Source: Halobacteriovorax marinus (GTDB lineage Bacteria; Bdellovibrionota; Bacteriovoracia; Bacteriovoracales; Bacteriovoracaceae). From it: DNA of 64,000 nt. The notes under the pieces were generated by a model, which worked only from the letters and a program-made list of their open reading frames with translations, was not told where the DNA came from and made no database searches. Positions 55,531-64,000 of the stretch are shown here, one piece after another. The stretch is taken from assembly GCA_002163155.1 (NCBI GenBank), contig MAAO01000015.1:248001-312000 (forward strand), read 5' to 3'. Position numbers and translations under genes: made by a program. Numbering within the stretch: the stretch's first letter is position 1; each line of letters begins with the position of its first letter.

Positions 55531-56959
55531 TAAGAGTTTTTAATTTTCTGACAATTTTATTAAAGTTTGCACCCGAGTACCTTTCACTGGCCAACTCCGC
55601 AAAAACTTTCATATCCCAATTTGGATCATCAATAATAAAACTAACCAGATCATGAGCAATAATAAACACAGCAGTTAATGGTAATAACCGATTAGCACTG
55701 TGACCGAAGGGAAACCCTGTTCCTTGACAATTTTCATGATGCTGTAAAATGATATTACTTGCATCTGCAGGGGCTTCAGGCATTTCATCAACAAGTTTCT
55801 TAATCACCTCTGGGTGCTCAAGGAAAACTTTCTTTTCGTCTGGAGAAATTTTGTCGCCTAATTTCCTAAGCTCTTCCTTAGATTGTATTCTTGCAAGGTG
55901 AGGAAAATCCGAAAGAGTAATATCATGTAAATAAGAGACAAAAACTAATTTTTCAATGGTCGCATCTTGTTTCCAATCCATTATATGACAAATAGCTGTG
56001 GTTAACTTACAAAGCAAACCCACATGTGACTTACAATAGTCATCTCCATTTCTTGAAACATTTAACTTTTTAAGTAGTTTTGAGAGGTGTGGCACCTTTT
56101 GAACGGCCTTAACCGCTTTCCCTACTTTTTCACCTAATTCTTTTTCAAGTTCTTCAGTTATTTCAAAAATTTCATTTATATCTTTATGTATTTTGTTTAA
56201 GTTTTCTTCTTCACTTGCTTCATTCAACTTAGACATTAGATCTTTTTCATCTAGCGCCTCTTCAACAACTTCCTCAACCTTTACTTCGGGCATTGGTGGC
56301 TCAACTTGCAATACTACAGGCTTGTTACTTTCAATATTATCAACTACTGATTCAATATTTTTATTAATTGTATTTAAAAGCCAATGAGAAACTTTCTTAT
56401 GTAGAAATAGCTCATCAACGCCTTTCCCTTGATACTTGGAAACATCTTCATCATTAATCTGATCTTCTTGTCGATAAATTTTTAAGTGTCTTCCTGTTGG
56501 CAACTGAATAAATAAATCTGTCTGAAGACCTTCGAAAGAAGTTAAGACACTAAAGCCTACTTCACAAAATTCTTTGGGTTCTACACTTTTATCTACTGAG
56601 AAATACTTCTCAACAGCGGAGTTTAAGTCTTCCAGAATATTTTTCTTCCCTATATACTCAGAAACCACTTCTCTATTTTCATTCTTTTCTCGAAATTTCT
56701 TAGTTGCACCAAGAGCGAAAAATGGAACATCTATTTTCTTGTCCATGAAAGTTTTTAATGTATTTGAGAATTGTTTTTCACCAATAGCAAAATCAGAGAT
56801 AACCAAACAGAAGTCCGTATTTACATCCATATATTCTATGACATCTAAAATACTAACAAAACGAACGATCTCAAAACGAAAGTTCGTCTGCAATGAGAAA
56901 CAAATTAAATCTAAGAGATTTTTATTTTTTCCAATGAGAATAATTTTTGGCTTATTCAT
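55520..56959 (-). CDS. Degenerate receiver fused to HD-GYP-like domain
   Basis: Residues 1-120 look like a receiver (LVISDFAIG at the phosphoacceptor) but lack the N-terminal acidic pair (ILIGKNK), so phosphorylation is doubtful. Residues about 300-479 are an HD-GYP-type domain: VSYLHDITLSDFP (HD pair), LEHPEVI and IILQHHENCQGTGFPFG, in which GYP is GFP and DG is QG. It is probably a cyclic-di-GMP phosphodiesterase or a binding-only relative. The middle (about 125-300) contains a VDELFLHKK motif often found before HD-GYP domains and a charged linker. At 479 residues it is full. No partner gene is adjacent. Confidence 0.78.
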   Translation of the reverse strand: MNKPKIILIGKNKNLLDLICFSLQTNFRFEIVRFVSILDVIEYMDVNTDFCLVISDFAIGEKQFSNTLKTFMDKKIDVPFFALGATKKFREKNENREVVSEYIGKKNILEDLNSAVEKYFSVDKSVEPKEFCEVGFSVLTSFEGLQTDLFIQLPTGRHLKIYRQEDQINDEDVSKYQGKGVDELFLHKKVSHWLLNTINKNIESVVDNIESNKPVVLQVEPPMPEVKVEEVVEEALDEKDLMSKLNEASEEENLNKIHKDINEIFEITEELEKELGEKVGKAVKAVQKVPHLSKLLKKLNVSRNGDDYCKSHVGLLCKLTTAICHIMDWKQDATIEKLVFVSYLHDITLSDFPHLARIQSKEELRKLGDKISPDEKKVFLEHPEVIKKLVDEMPEAPADASNIILQHHENCQGTGFPFGHSANRLLPLTAVFIIAHDLVSFIIDDPNWDMKVFAELASERYSGANFNKIVRKLKTLKLK

Positions 56960-57058
56960 TTAAATCCATAAATAGAAATACATTCTATTATTCTAATATG
57001 AAAATAAATAAACACAAGAAAACGAGCTACACTACTAAAAAATTCCGGTACTTAGAGC

Positions 57059-57607
57059 TCAAGCAATCAATAAAAGGTCTTTAGACTTGTTTTTTGAGGA
57101 ATACTCTTTAGCAAGTAGTTCAATCAGAAATGCCATATTGGAAAATGATTTTGAGAATTCAACATAGAAGGAATCAACATCATAAAAAGAAGGTACCAGA
57201 GAATTTAATTTTGAATAAGCAGCTTGTCCAATTTCCTGATAATACCGAACGTCTATAATTTTCCCATTGAGTGAATCAGAAAAAAAGCCGCTTACAAATA
57301 AGGCCGTATCCCCAATATCTTTCAACTCCCTCTTTCTTCTTTCTTTAGAAAGGTGAACAGTCTCCATCAACTTAATCCCAAGAGACTTATTGGTATACTT
57401 GCCCTCTTTTTCTTCAAACAGCTGGTGTACAACACCAAATCGATCCATTACGAGACTAGAATAAAAAATCGCCTCATTCGACAAGGGCCTTAAACTTTTT
57501 TTATTAAGTTCATTTAATTGATCAAAGAAATAACATTGAAGGCTATTTTCAAGAACCAAGCCCGAAGAAGAATTTGAGAACATGTTCCCTCCTAGTCTAA
57601 ATTTCAA
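57059..57607 (-). CDS. Conserved-looking protein of unknown function, 182 residues
   Basis: Not recognised. No signal peptide or membrane helix is clear. The sequence is mostly helical with one internal LSKERRKRELKDIGDTALFVSGFF segment (about 85-108) and two hydrophobic stretches near the C-terminus (NMAFLIELLAKEY). ATG start at 57607; an internal ATG at 57583 (MFSNSS) is a possible alternative. It stands alone between the HD-GYP-like gene (99-base gap) and the mutase gene (177-base divergent gap). Confidence 0.55.
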   Translation of the reverse strand: MKFRLGGNMFSNSSSGLVLENSLQCYFFDQLNELNKKSLRPLSNEAIFYSSLVMDRFGVVHQLFEEKEGKYTNKSLGIKLMETVHLSKERRKRELKDIGDTALFVSGFFSDSLNGKIIDVRYYQEIGQAAYSKLNSLVPSFYDVDSFYVEFSKSFSNMAFLIELLAKEYSSKNKSKDLLLIA

Positions 57608-57784
57608 CTAGTTATGCAAGAGTAATAAACCCTCACACACATACCTATGTTATTTTAGCACACTACAACACTGTGCAACATTCCGTATTTTTTTCCATCA
57701 CTTATAGGTGACTACAAGTGCAAAACTGCCAAATATTTGCTAGTTTCTGATTAAATCAATTATTTTCTCAGCTTACGGAGCAAC

Positions 57785-59920
57785 ATGAAAACTGTTAACG
57801 ATTGGAATGAACTAGCTACTAAAGAGAGAAAGGGTAAAGACCCTTCAACTTTAATTAAGAAATCTGCTGAAGGTATAGATATTAAACCTCTATACACAAA
57901 AGAAGATATTGAAGGTTTAGATAACACAAATACAATGCCTGGCTTCGCCCCTTTTATTCGTGGACCAAGAGCAACTATGTACGCTGGTAGACCTTGGACA
58001 ATTAGACAGTACGCTGGTTTTTCTACAGCAGAGGAATCTAACGCTTTTTACAGAAAAGCACTCGCTGCTGGTGGACAAGGTGTTTCCGTTGCTTTTGATT
58101 TAGCGACTCACAGAGGTTACGACTCAGATCACTCAAGAGTTACTGGGGACGTTGGTAAAGCCGGAGTGGCAATCGATAGTATTGAAGACATGAAAGTTCT
58201 CTTTGATTCAATTCCTCTTGATAAAGTTTCTGTTTCAATGACGATGAATGGCGCCGTACTTCCAATTCTTGCTAGTTATGTTGTAGCAGCAGAGGAACAG
58301 GGAGTTGCCCAAGAGAAACTTTCAGGAACTATTCAAAATGATATTTTAAAAGAGTTCATGGTGAGAAATACATATATTTATCCACCAACTCCCTCTATGA
58401 AAATTATTGCTGACATTTTTGAATACACTTCTAAGAAAATGCCAAAATTTAATTCTATTTCAATTTCTGGTTATCATATTCAAGAAGCAGGAGCAGATAA
58501 CGCCCTGGAACTCGCTTACACACTTGCCGATGGCCGTGAATATATTGAAACAGCAATTGCGAGCGGTATGAACATAGACGACTTCGCTCCTAGACTTTCT
58601 TTCTTCTTTGGAATTGGAATGAATTTCTACATGGAAATTGCCAAACTAAGGGCAGCTAGAATGTTGTGGTCTGAAATTGTAAATGAATACAATCCTAAAA
58701 ATATAAAATCAACAATGCTTAGAACTCATTGCCAAACTTCAGGTTGGTCACTTACTGAGCAAGACCCCTATAACAATGTAGTCAGAACCACTGTCGAAGC
58801 CATGGCAGCTGTCTTTGGTGGAACTCAGTCACTTCATACAAACGCTCTTGATGAAGCTGTGGCACTACCAACAGAATTCTCAGCAAGAATTGCACGAAAT
58901 ACACAGATTATTCTTCAGGAAGAAACAGGAATTACTAATGTTGTAGATCCTTGGGGTGGTTCTTATATGATGGAAACCCTTACTAACCAAATTGCAGACA
59001 AAGCAAAAGAGTTAATGAAAGAAGTTAAGGAACTTGGAGGAATGGCAAAGGCCATTGAGTCAGGTGTCCCAAAACTTAAAATTGAAGAAGCCGCTGCCGT
59101 CAAACAAGCTCAAATCGACAGAGGTGAGTGTACAATTGTTGGTGTAAATAAGTATCAACTCAAAGAAGAAGAAGAAGAAGAAATTGAAATTCTAGAAATT
59201 GATAATTCAGCTGTCAGAGAATCTCAAATTAAAAGACTAGTAGAACTTAAGAAAAATCGAGATGATAAAGAAGTAGAAACTGCACTAGAGGCACTTTCAA
59301 ACTACGCCGAACATGGAACGGGCAATGCACTAGATTTAGCGATTAAAGCGATTCGTGTACGTTGTACTATTGGTGAAATCTCTGATGCTCTTGAGAAGCA
59401 TTGGGGAAGATTCAAGGCCAACTCTCAAACTGTTTCAGGCGTTTATGGAAGTGCTTACGAATTTGATAAGAAGTGGGCGATGTTAACAAAAGAAATAGAA
59501 GAATTTGAAAATACTCATGGAAGAAGACCTAGAATGCTTGTTGCCAAGATGGGACAAGATGGCCATGACAGAGGGGCGAAAGTTATTGCCACTGCATATG
59601 CTGACGTTGGCTTTGACATTGACCTTGCTCCTTTATTTTCAACTCCAGAAGAAGTAGCGAAACAAGCTGTAGAAAATGATGTTCACGTCATTGGTGTTTC
59701 TTCACTCGCTGCTGGACATAAGTCATTAATCCCAGACCTTATTGCAGAACTAAAGAAGCTAGGAGCAGATGACGTCACAGTCGTCGCTGGTGGAGTTATT
59801 CCAAAACAAGATTACAAATTTCTCTATGATATTGGTGTTAAAGGAATTTACGGACCAGGTTCAAATATATTGGATGCTGCAACAGATGTTCTTAGACTGA
59901 TTAAAGAAGCGATTAAATAA
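57785..59920 (+). CDS. Methylmalonyl-CoA mutase, single-chain
   Basis: Interconverts methylmalonyl-CoA and succinyl-CoA with adenosylcobalamin. The N-terminal TIM-barrel half has [66 protein letters not shown] and [16 protein letters not shown] Glu-rich linker (EEEEEE, coded by tandem GAA, about 459-464) leads to the C-terminal B12 domain with [16 protein letters not shown] (DxHxxG cobalamin site). At 711 residues the single chain contains both domains. CGGAG precedes the ATG. It overlaps meaB (TAATG). I see no B12 riboswitch upstream. Confidence 0.95.
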   Translation: MKTVNDWNELATKERKGKDPSTLIKKSAEGIDIKPLYTKEDIEGLDNTNTMPGFAPFIRGPRATMYAGRPWTIRQYAGFSTAEESNAFYRKALAAGGQGVSVAFDLATHRGYDSDHSRVTGDVGKAGVAIDSIEDMKVLFDSIPLDKVSVSMTMNGAVLPILASYVVAAEEQGVAQEKLSGTIQNDILKEFMVRNTYIYPPTPSMKIIADIFEYTSKKMPKFNSISISGYHIQEAGADNALELAYTLADGREYIETAIASGMNIDDFAPRLSFFFGIGMNFYMEIAKLRAARMLWSEIVNEYNPKNIKSTMLRTHCQTSGWSLTEQDPYNNVVRTTVEAMAAVFGGTQSLHTNALDEAVALPTEFSARIARNTQIILQEETGITNVVDPWGGSYMMETLTNQIADKAKELMKEVKELGGMAKAIESGVPKLKIEEAAAVKQAQIDRGECTIVGVNKYQLKEEEEEEIEILEIDNSAVRESQIKRLVELKKNRDDKEVETALEALSNYAEHGTGNALDLAIKAIRVRCTIGEISDALEKHWGRFKANSQTVSGVYGSAYEFDKKWAMLTKEIEEFENTHGRRPRMLVAKMGQDGHDRGAKVIATAYADVGFDIDLAPLFSTPEEVAKQAVENDVHVIGVSSLAAGHKSLIPDLIAELKKLGADDVTVVAGGVIPKQDYKFLYDIGVKGIYGPGSNILDAATDVLRLIKEAIK

Positions 59921-60885
59921 TGTCAAAAATAGATACGAACTCCTTATTTAGTAGTGATAGAAGAAGTTTAGCCAAAGCTATTACTCTAATAGAAAGCAAA
60001 CTTGATACTCACAGAAAAGAGGGTCAAAAACTACTTGAAGAAGTCCTTCCTAAAACAGGAAAGAGTATTCGTATCGGTATCACAGGAACTCCAGGAGTTG
60101 GTAAATCTACATTTATTGAATCCTTTGGTTTATATCTTGTCTCAAAAAAATTTAAAGTTGCCGTTCTAGCCGTTGACCCCAGCTCCCCTATAAATGGTGG
60201 AAGTATTATGGGAGATAAAACAAGAATGGAATTACTCTCACAATCCAAGAGTGCATTCATTAGACCGTCCCCAACGGCAGGATCTCTTGGAGGAGTCTCT
60301 CAAAAAACGCGAGAGAGTATGCTTCTATGCGAAGCAGCAGGTTACGATGTTATTCTCATTGAAACTGTTGGTGTAGGACAATCAGAAATTGAAGTGGCTT
60401 CCATGGTAGATTTCTTCATGGTTCTCATGCTGCCAAATGCTGGTGATGAACTACAAGGAATTAAAAAAGGTATTCTTGAATTAGCAGACTCTATTGTAAT
60501 AAACAAAGTAGACGGGGAATCAATAAATCTTGCGAGTAAAACAAGATCTCATTATACGAGCGCCTTACAAATTATTCATCCAACTTCATTTTGGAAACCA
60601 GAAGTTCAGCTAGTTTCTGCTCTTGAAAATAAAAATATTGATTGTGTGTGGGATATGATTAATCGTTACCACAAAGAAGCTTTAAAAAATGGAGAATTTA
60701 AAGACAAGAGAACTCTTCAAAATAAGAATTGGATGATGAAGCTTGTCGGAGAAATGTTAGACATAAGACTTAAGGAACATCCACAAGTGAAGATATCTCT
60801 ACCTACTCTACAGGAAGATGTCACAAAGGGAAAAACGACACCTTATTTAGCGGCAAAGAAAGTTATAGATACTTTCTTTGAATAA
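59920..60885 (+). CDS. meaB: MeaB/ArgK-type GTPase chaperone of methylmalonyl-CoA mutase
   Basis: G-protein that loads and protects the mutase. It has Walker A GITGTPGVGKSTFIE, VLAVDPSSPINGGSIMGDKTRM, VILIETVGVGQSEIEVA (switch III/Walker B region) and VINKVDG (NKxD). At 321 residues it is typical. Its ATG overlaps the mutase stop, so the pair is translated together. Specific to this organism only in operon position; function follows from the family. Confidence 0.94.
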   Translation: MSKIDTNSLFSSDRRSLAKAITLIESKLDTHRKEGQKLLEEVLPKTGKSIRIGITGTPGVGKSTFIESFGLYLVSKKFKVAVLAVDPSSPINGGSIMGDKTRMELLSQSKSAFIRPSPTAGSLGGVSQKTRESMLLCEAAGYDVILIETVGVGQSEIEVASMVDFFMVLMLPNAGDELQGIKKGILELADSIVINKVDGESINLASKTRSHYTSALQIIHPTSFWKPEVQLVSALENKNIDCVWDMINRYHKEALKNGEFKDKRTLQNKNWMMKLVGEMLDIRLKEHPQVKISLPTLQEDVTKGKTTPYLAAKKVIDTFFE

Positions 60886-61008
60886 CCCCCTTAAATCCTT
60901 ATTTTATGGCCATAAATACAATCATTATTTTCTCTAAGTAACTAAATTTTCATATTTCACTATAATTGGTTATAATAAGTCGATAGAAGAACTAATATAG
61001 GAATCAAA

Positions 61009-61218
61009 ATGGCTGAAGAAAAAAGTATTGTTAAGAAGAAAACTCTTATCCAAAAAATAAGAACTAACAATAAAATGCTTCACGAAATCTACTTACTTAT
61101 CAAGAAGAATAAGAAGTGGTGGCTAATGCCTATCTTTATGGTCTTCGCAGTACTAAGTCTCTTTATTACATTGGCAGGAGGGAGCTCTATTCTTCCTGCA
61201 ATCTATGCTCTATTTTAA
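61009..61218 (+). CDS. DUF5989 small membrane protein
   Basis: A 69-residue protein with a basic N-terminus and one hydrophobic C-terminal segment (WWLMPIFMVFAVLSLFITLA, about 47-66) ending in SSILPAIYALF. This is the DUF5989 pattern, which I know as a frequent neighbour of NodU-type carbamoyltransferases. Two TATAAT hexamers lie upstream (60961-60966 and 60971-60976). Its 3' end overlaps that of the convergent carbamoyltransferase by four bases, so the pair is tail-to-tail rather than in one operon. Confidence 0.8.
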   Translation: MAEEKSIVKKKTLIQKIRTNNKMLHEIYLLIKKNKKWWLMPIFMVFAVLSLFITLAGGSSILPAIYALF

Positions 61219-63461
61219 AAAGGACGTTTAAGGGACTTTGGATCATATTCCTCATCTACATCCTTAAGGTAGGATGAAAGTTCACTCCTGTACTTCTTCT
61301 CAATCGGATCCTTTCCCAGAACCTTCATAAGAACCCCTATGGGACTAATGAGTGCAAAATAACTAACAAAGAGTAAAACTTTCGAATTCACAAAGCCCAT
61401 GATTTCAGAAAACCTAGTCCATACTATATACGGAACATATAAAAGCGTCGGTCTAACAGAGCGTAACAATAAACAGATAGCCCCTAAAACAATAGGTATA
61501 ATTGAAAATTGATAATTCCAAATTTTAGGAAGTAAAACACCGACAATAACCGCAAGAATAATAGTAAACTGATATCCAAAAGACTTAAGTTCAGTAATAT
61601 CCTTTTCAAGTTTTTTGAAAAATGTCTTCTTAGGTTTTACCCCGAGTTCATGTGTACTATATGATTTAAAATTTTCAATATTCTGATCTTCTTTTCTTAG
61701 AACAAAATCACCAATGGCTAAAATATCCATTTCAGTATTCATAAAGCAATTGAGAGCATCATAAGGAGATAGAACTATTGGTTCACCTCTAATATTAAAT
61801 GATGTGTTAATAAGAACAGGACATTTTGTGATTTTATGAAAATGATCTAAGAGATCGTAAAATTTATCATTTCTCTCTTTAGAAACGGTTTGAACTCTTG
61901 CAGAGTAATCCACATGAGTAACAGCTGGTATATCTGAGCGAATAGACTTAATTTGATCAAGTCCCTTCAAATTAGACTCAACTTCTATTCTCCTGTCTTT
62001 AGAGATGGGTGCTGTAAGAAGCATGTAAGGGCTTTCAATTTCCATATCAAAGTATTCACTAACCTGATCTTTCAATACAGCAGGAGCAAAAGGCCTAAAG
62101 GACTCTCTATACTTGATCTTCAAATTTAGTTTACTCTGCATTTCTCTACATCTAGGATCACCTAGGATAGATCTGTGCCCAAGTGCTCTAGGGCCATACT
62201 CACTGCGACCCTGAAACCATCCCACCACTTGCCCATTAGATAACTCAGATGCAACAGTTGCACATATTCTTGAATTCTCTATTACTTCATAGTGACACTT
62301 ATACTTATTAAGTACTTCTCTTATTTCATCATTGCTAAACTCAGGGCCAAGATAACTTCCCTGCATGATATCAGTTGAACCATTTACCTTTGGTTTATCT
62401 AGGTATTGATGCCAATAACAAAGCGCAGAACCAAGACTACCTCCAGCATCACCAGAAGCAGGTTGTATCCAAATATTTTCAAAGATTCCTTGTTTAACGA
62501 GCTCTCCATTGGCAACGCAATTTAGGGCCACTCCACCTGCTAGACAAAGGTTTTTTGCACCCGTTCTTTGTTGTAAAGTTTGTGCCAACCTAATGACTAC
62601 TTCTTCTGTTATTTTTTGAATACTAGCTGCTAGATTCATGTGTATTTGACTAAGGGATGTATCTTTCTCTCTAGGAGTCATTTTGAAAAGTTTATTAAAC
62701 TTTTCGTTTGTCATGGTTAGACCTGTTCCATAATTAAAGAAAGACATATCTAATCGAAAAGACCCATCTTCCTTAATATCTATTAAATTTTCTCTAATTG
62801 TCTCTACAAATTCAGGTTCTCCGTAAGGTGCAAGACCCATCATTTTATACTCACCATTATTAACTTCAAAACCTAAGAAGTAGGTAAATGCTGAGTACAG
62901 AAGACCAAGAGAGTGGGGAAAATCTATGGAAGAAATTTTAGAGAGTTTATTTCCTTTACCGTGCCAAGTCGTCGTTGTATTCCACTCACCAACTCCATCA
63001 AGACATAGAATTGCAGCATCTTCGTACGGACTAGCAAAGTAAGCAGAGGCGGCGTGAGACTGATGATGCTCGGCAAAGAAGATTTCGGTCTCCCCTGACC
63101 AATCACTAAAGAGAGCATGTAAGTCTTTTCGAATTGTTCCCTCTAAGAAGATCTTTCCATTAAACCATTCAGGAAGAGACTTCGCATATAACTCAAATCC
63201 CATTGGGGCAAATGAAATATATGACTCTAAAAGTCTTTCAAATTTAACCAAAGGTTTGTCATAGAAGACAATCCCTTCTAAGTCATTAATAGAAATTCCG
63301 GCACAACTTAAACAGTACTCTATAGCTCTCTTAGGAAACTCTTTATCATGTTTAACTCTAGAAAACTTCTCTTCTTCTATGGAAGCTATTATTTTACCAT
63401 TATTTAAGAGAGTAGCTGAACTGTCATGATAAAAAGAAGAAATACCTAATACATAACTCAT
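61215..63461 (-). CDS. NodU/CmcH-type carbamoyltransferase with C-terminal membrane segments
   Basis: Transfers a carbamoyl group from carbamoyl phosphate to a hydroxyl of a sugar or secondary product. The N-terminal part has GISSFYHDSSATLL, ASIEEEKFSRVKHDKEFP, AEHHQSHAASAYFASPYEDAAILCLDGVGEW and LCLAGGVALNCVANG. The C-terminal domain has VVGWFQGRSEYGPRALGHRSILGDPR and PVLINTSFNIRGEPIV. Residues about 625-720 add several hydrophobic helices (FTIILAVIVGVLLPKIW, IPIVLGAICLLL), which plain NodU lacks, so it is membrane-associated. At 748 residues it is longer than usual NodU. The ATG overlaps the stop of the upstream partial gene. Confidence 0.88.
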   Translation of the reverse strand: MSYVLGISSFYHDSSATLLNNGKIIASIEEEKFSRVKHDKEFPKRAIEYCLSCAGISINDLEGIVFYDKPLVKFERLLESYISFAPMGFELYAKSLPEWFNGKIFLEGTIRKDLHALFSDWSGETEIFFAEHHQSHAASAYFASPYEDAAILCLDGVGEWNTTTTWHGKGNKLSKISSIDFPHSLGLLYSAFTYFLGFEVNNGEYKMMGLAPYGEPEFVETIRENLIDIKEDGSFRLDMSFFNYGTGLTMTNEKFNKLFKMTPREKDTSLSQIHMNLAASIQKITEEVVIRLAQTLQQRTGAKNLCLAGGVALNCVANGELVKQGIFENIWIQPASGDAGGSLGSALCYWHQYLDKPKVNGSTDIMQGSYLGPEFSNDEIREVLNKYKCHYEVIENSRICATVASELSNGQVVGWFQGRSEYGPRALGHRSILGDPRCREMQSKLNLKIKYRESFRPFAPAVLKDQVSEYFDMEIESPYMLLTAPISKDRRIEVESNLKGLDQIKSIRSDIPAVTHVDYSARVQTVSKERNDKFYDLLDHFHKITKCPVLINTSFNIRGEPIVLSPYDALNCFMNTEMDILAIGDFVLRKEDQNIENFKSYSTHELGVKPKKTFFKKLEKDITELKSFGYQFTIILAVIVGVLLPKIWNYQFSIIPIVLGAICLLLRSVRPTLLYVPYIVWTRFSEIMGFVNSKVLLFVSYFALISPIGVLMKVLGKDPIEKKYRSELSSYLKDVDEEYDPKSLKRPF

Positions 63462-64000
63462 TTGGAACTCTCAAATATTTTTTTAAGAAAGTAAGATTTG
63501 AAACTCTGCCAAAAGCTATGAAGTCTTTTTTGAAAATAACTCATTTCAACATTAGAGATTTCTAATCTATTTACTATGGGAATCATTTGCGTATCGGTCT
63601 TAAAAGACTCTAATCTATTTTTAATATTACAGCAGTCATCTTTGTTGTCCCAGAGGTCTTGATCTTTCCAATAATATGGCTCTCCAAGACCTAAGTAACA
63701 AGTTGTGAATTCTATATTAAATTTCTGACACTCTTCTTTTATGAGTTCATAGTACTTTCTAATCTCACTATTAGAGTATCTAAAACCTGGACCTTCCTCT
63801 TTTAATTCGTTGCTCATCATATCGTAGAGGTTTATTTGTGTTTTATTTTCAATAAGTTTAATCACCTGATCTTCTAGGTGAACAAATCCAGTCAAAAGAG
63901 ATTTACATCCATACTCATATAACGTTTCAATACTTTTAAAACTGAAAAAATCTGTAGAGAAATCACTTTCAATATTTCTAGAATATTTACCATCTGGATA
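63458..64000 (-). CDS. C-terminal part of a gene of unknown function, cut by window edge
   Basis: The open frame runs without a stop to base 64000, so only the C-terminal 180 residues are seen; a TTG at 63895 is inside the frame and is not the real start. The product contains FTTCYLGLGEPYYWKDQDLW and DDCCNIKNRLESF, with three cysteines close together (TTCY, DDCC). This reminded me of C-terminal parts of some radical SAM proteins, but the cluster-binding motif would be outside the window, so the family cannot be assigned. It is translationally coupled to the carbamoyltransferase (ATGA) and presumably acts in the same pathway. Confidence 0.6.
   Translation of the reverse strand, partial: YPDGKYSRNIESDFSTDFFSFKSIETLYEYGCKSLLTGFVHLEDQVIKLIENKTQINLYDMMSNELKEEGPGFRYSNSEIRKYYELIKEECQKFNIEFTTCYLGLGEPYYWKDQDLWDNKDDCCNIKNRLESFKTDTQMIPIVNRLEISNVEMSYFQKRLHSFWQSFKSYFLKKIFESSK

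Noticed and set aside
57608-57784. Possible cobalamin riboswitch upstream of the B12-dependent mutase
   Set aside because: No B12-box-like sequence or multi-stem leader was visible in the 177 bases; only a weak dyad GCACA/TGTGC near 57657-57676.
60961-60976. Two TATAAT hexamers before the DUF5989 gene as a promoter
   Set aside because: Neither has a convincing -35 element at the right spacing, so I mention them only in the gene entry.

Overview
The window is AT-rich, gene-dense bacterial DNA with very short intergenic gaps (none over 300 bases) and many start/stop overlaps. Lipoproteins, a LolA-family carrier, a periplasmic lytic transglycosylase and an LpoA-like lipoprotein indicate a Gram-negative cell. 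A Tad-type secretion protein followed by several FHA proteins, a PilZ-like protein and a degenerate HD-GYP protein, together with the base composition, suggest Bdellovibrionota, most likely a Bacteriovorax/Halobacteriovorax-type predator. That placement is inference from gene content, not a measured phylogeny. I see no insertion sequence, prophage, CRISPR array or rRNA.

Layout. 1-9.1 kb: 3'-truncated rimO (-), lytic transglycosylase (+), smc-lolA (-) with a perfect hairpin around the lolA start, then two secreted/Sel1-like proteins of unknown role. 9.2-24.0 kb: a compact accessory block of twelve genes in five short operons. It holds a GNAT-like protein, a GH3-fold adenylating enzyme, a Rieske oxygenase, two membrane fatty-acid desaturases, an AurF-like diiron oxygenase, an MMPL/RND exporter, a second GNAT-like protein, an RnfD-like/FG-GAP/UnbV fusion and several unknown membrane or secreted proteins. 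It reads like a previously undescribed pathway for an oxidised or desaturated acyl compound that is then exported. 24.1-26.3 kb: tRNA-Pro(UGG), rph-rdgB and birA. 26.3-34.7 kb: a minus-strand signalling operon running tadC-like, DUF192, three membrane FHA proteins (one with PAS, two with TPR-like tails), a PP2C phosphatase and a response regulator.

34.8-41.6 kb: a second minus-strand operon starting with a histone-H1-like tail fused to an AMP nucleosidase-type phosphorylase, then mreB, a PilZ-like gene, a lipoprotein, two Opp/Dpp-type permeases and nagZ. It appears to join cell shape with murein peptide and sugar handling. 41.8-46.8 kb: a 34-residue basic protein with its own promoter and terminator, an HPr-kinase-like ATPase, a family 2 glycosyltransferase, an LpoA-like lipoprotein and a secreted HExxH protein. 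46.8-50.5 kb: grpE-dnaK-dnaJ. 50.7-57.6 kb: a secreted alpha/beta-hydrolase, hemW, an M16 protease, a degenerate receiver/HD-GYP protein and an unknown gene. 57.8-60.9 kb: methylmalonyl-CoA mutase and its MeaB chaperone. 61.0-64.0 kb: a DUF5989 protein tail-to-tail with a membrane-anchored NodU/CmcH-type carbamoyltransferase, and an upstream gene cut by the window edge.
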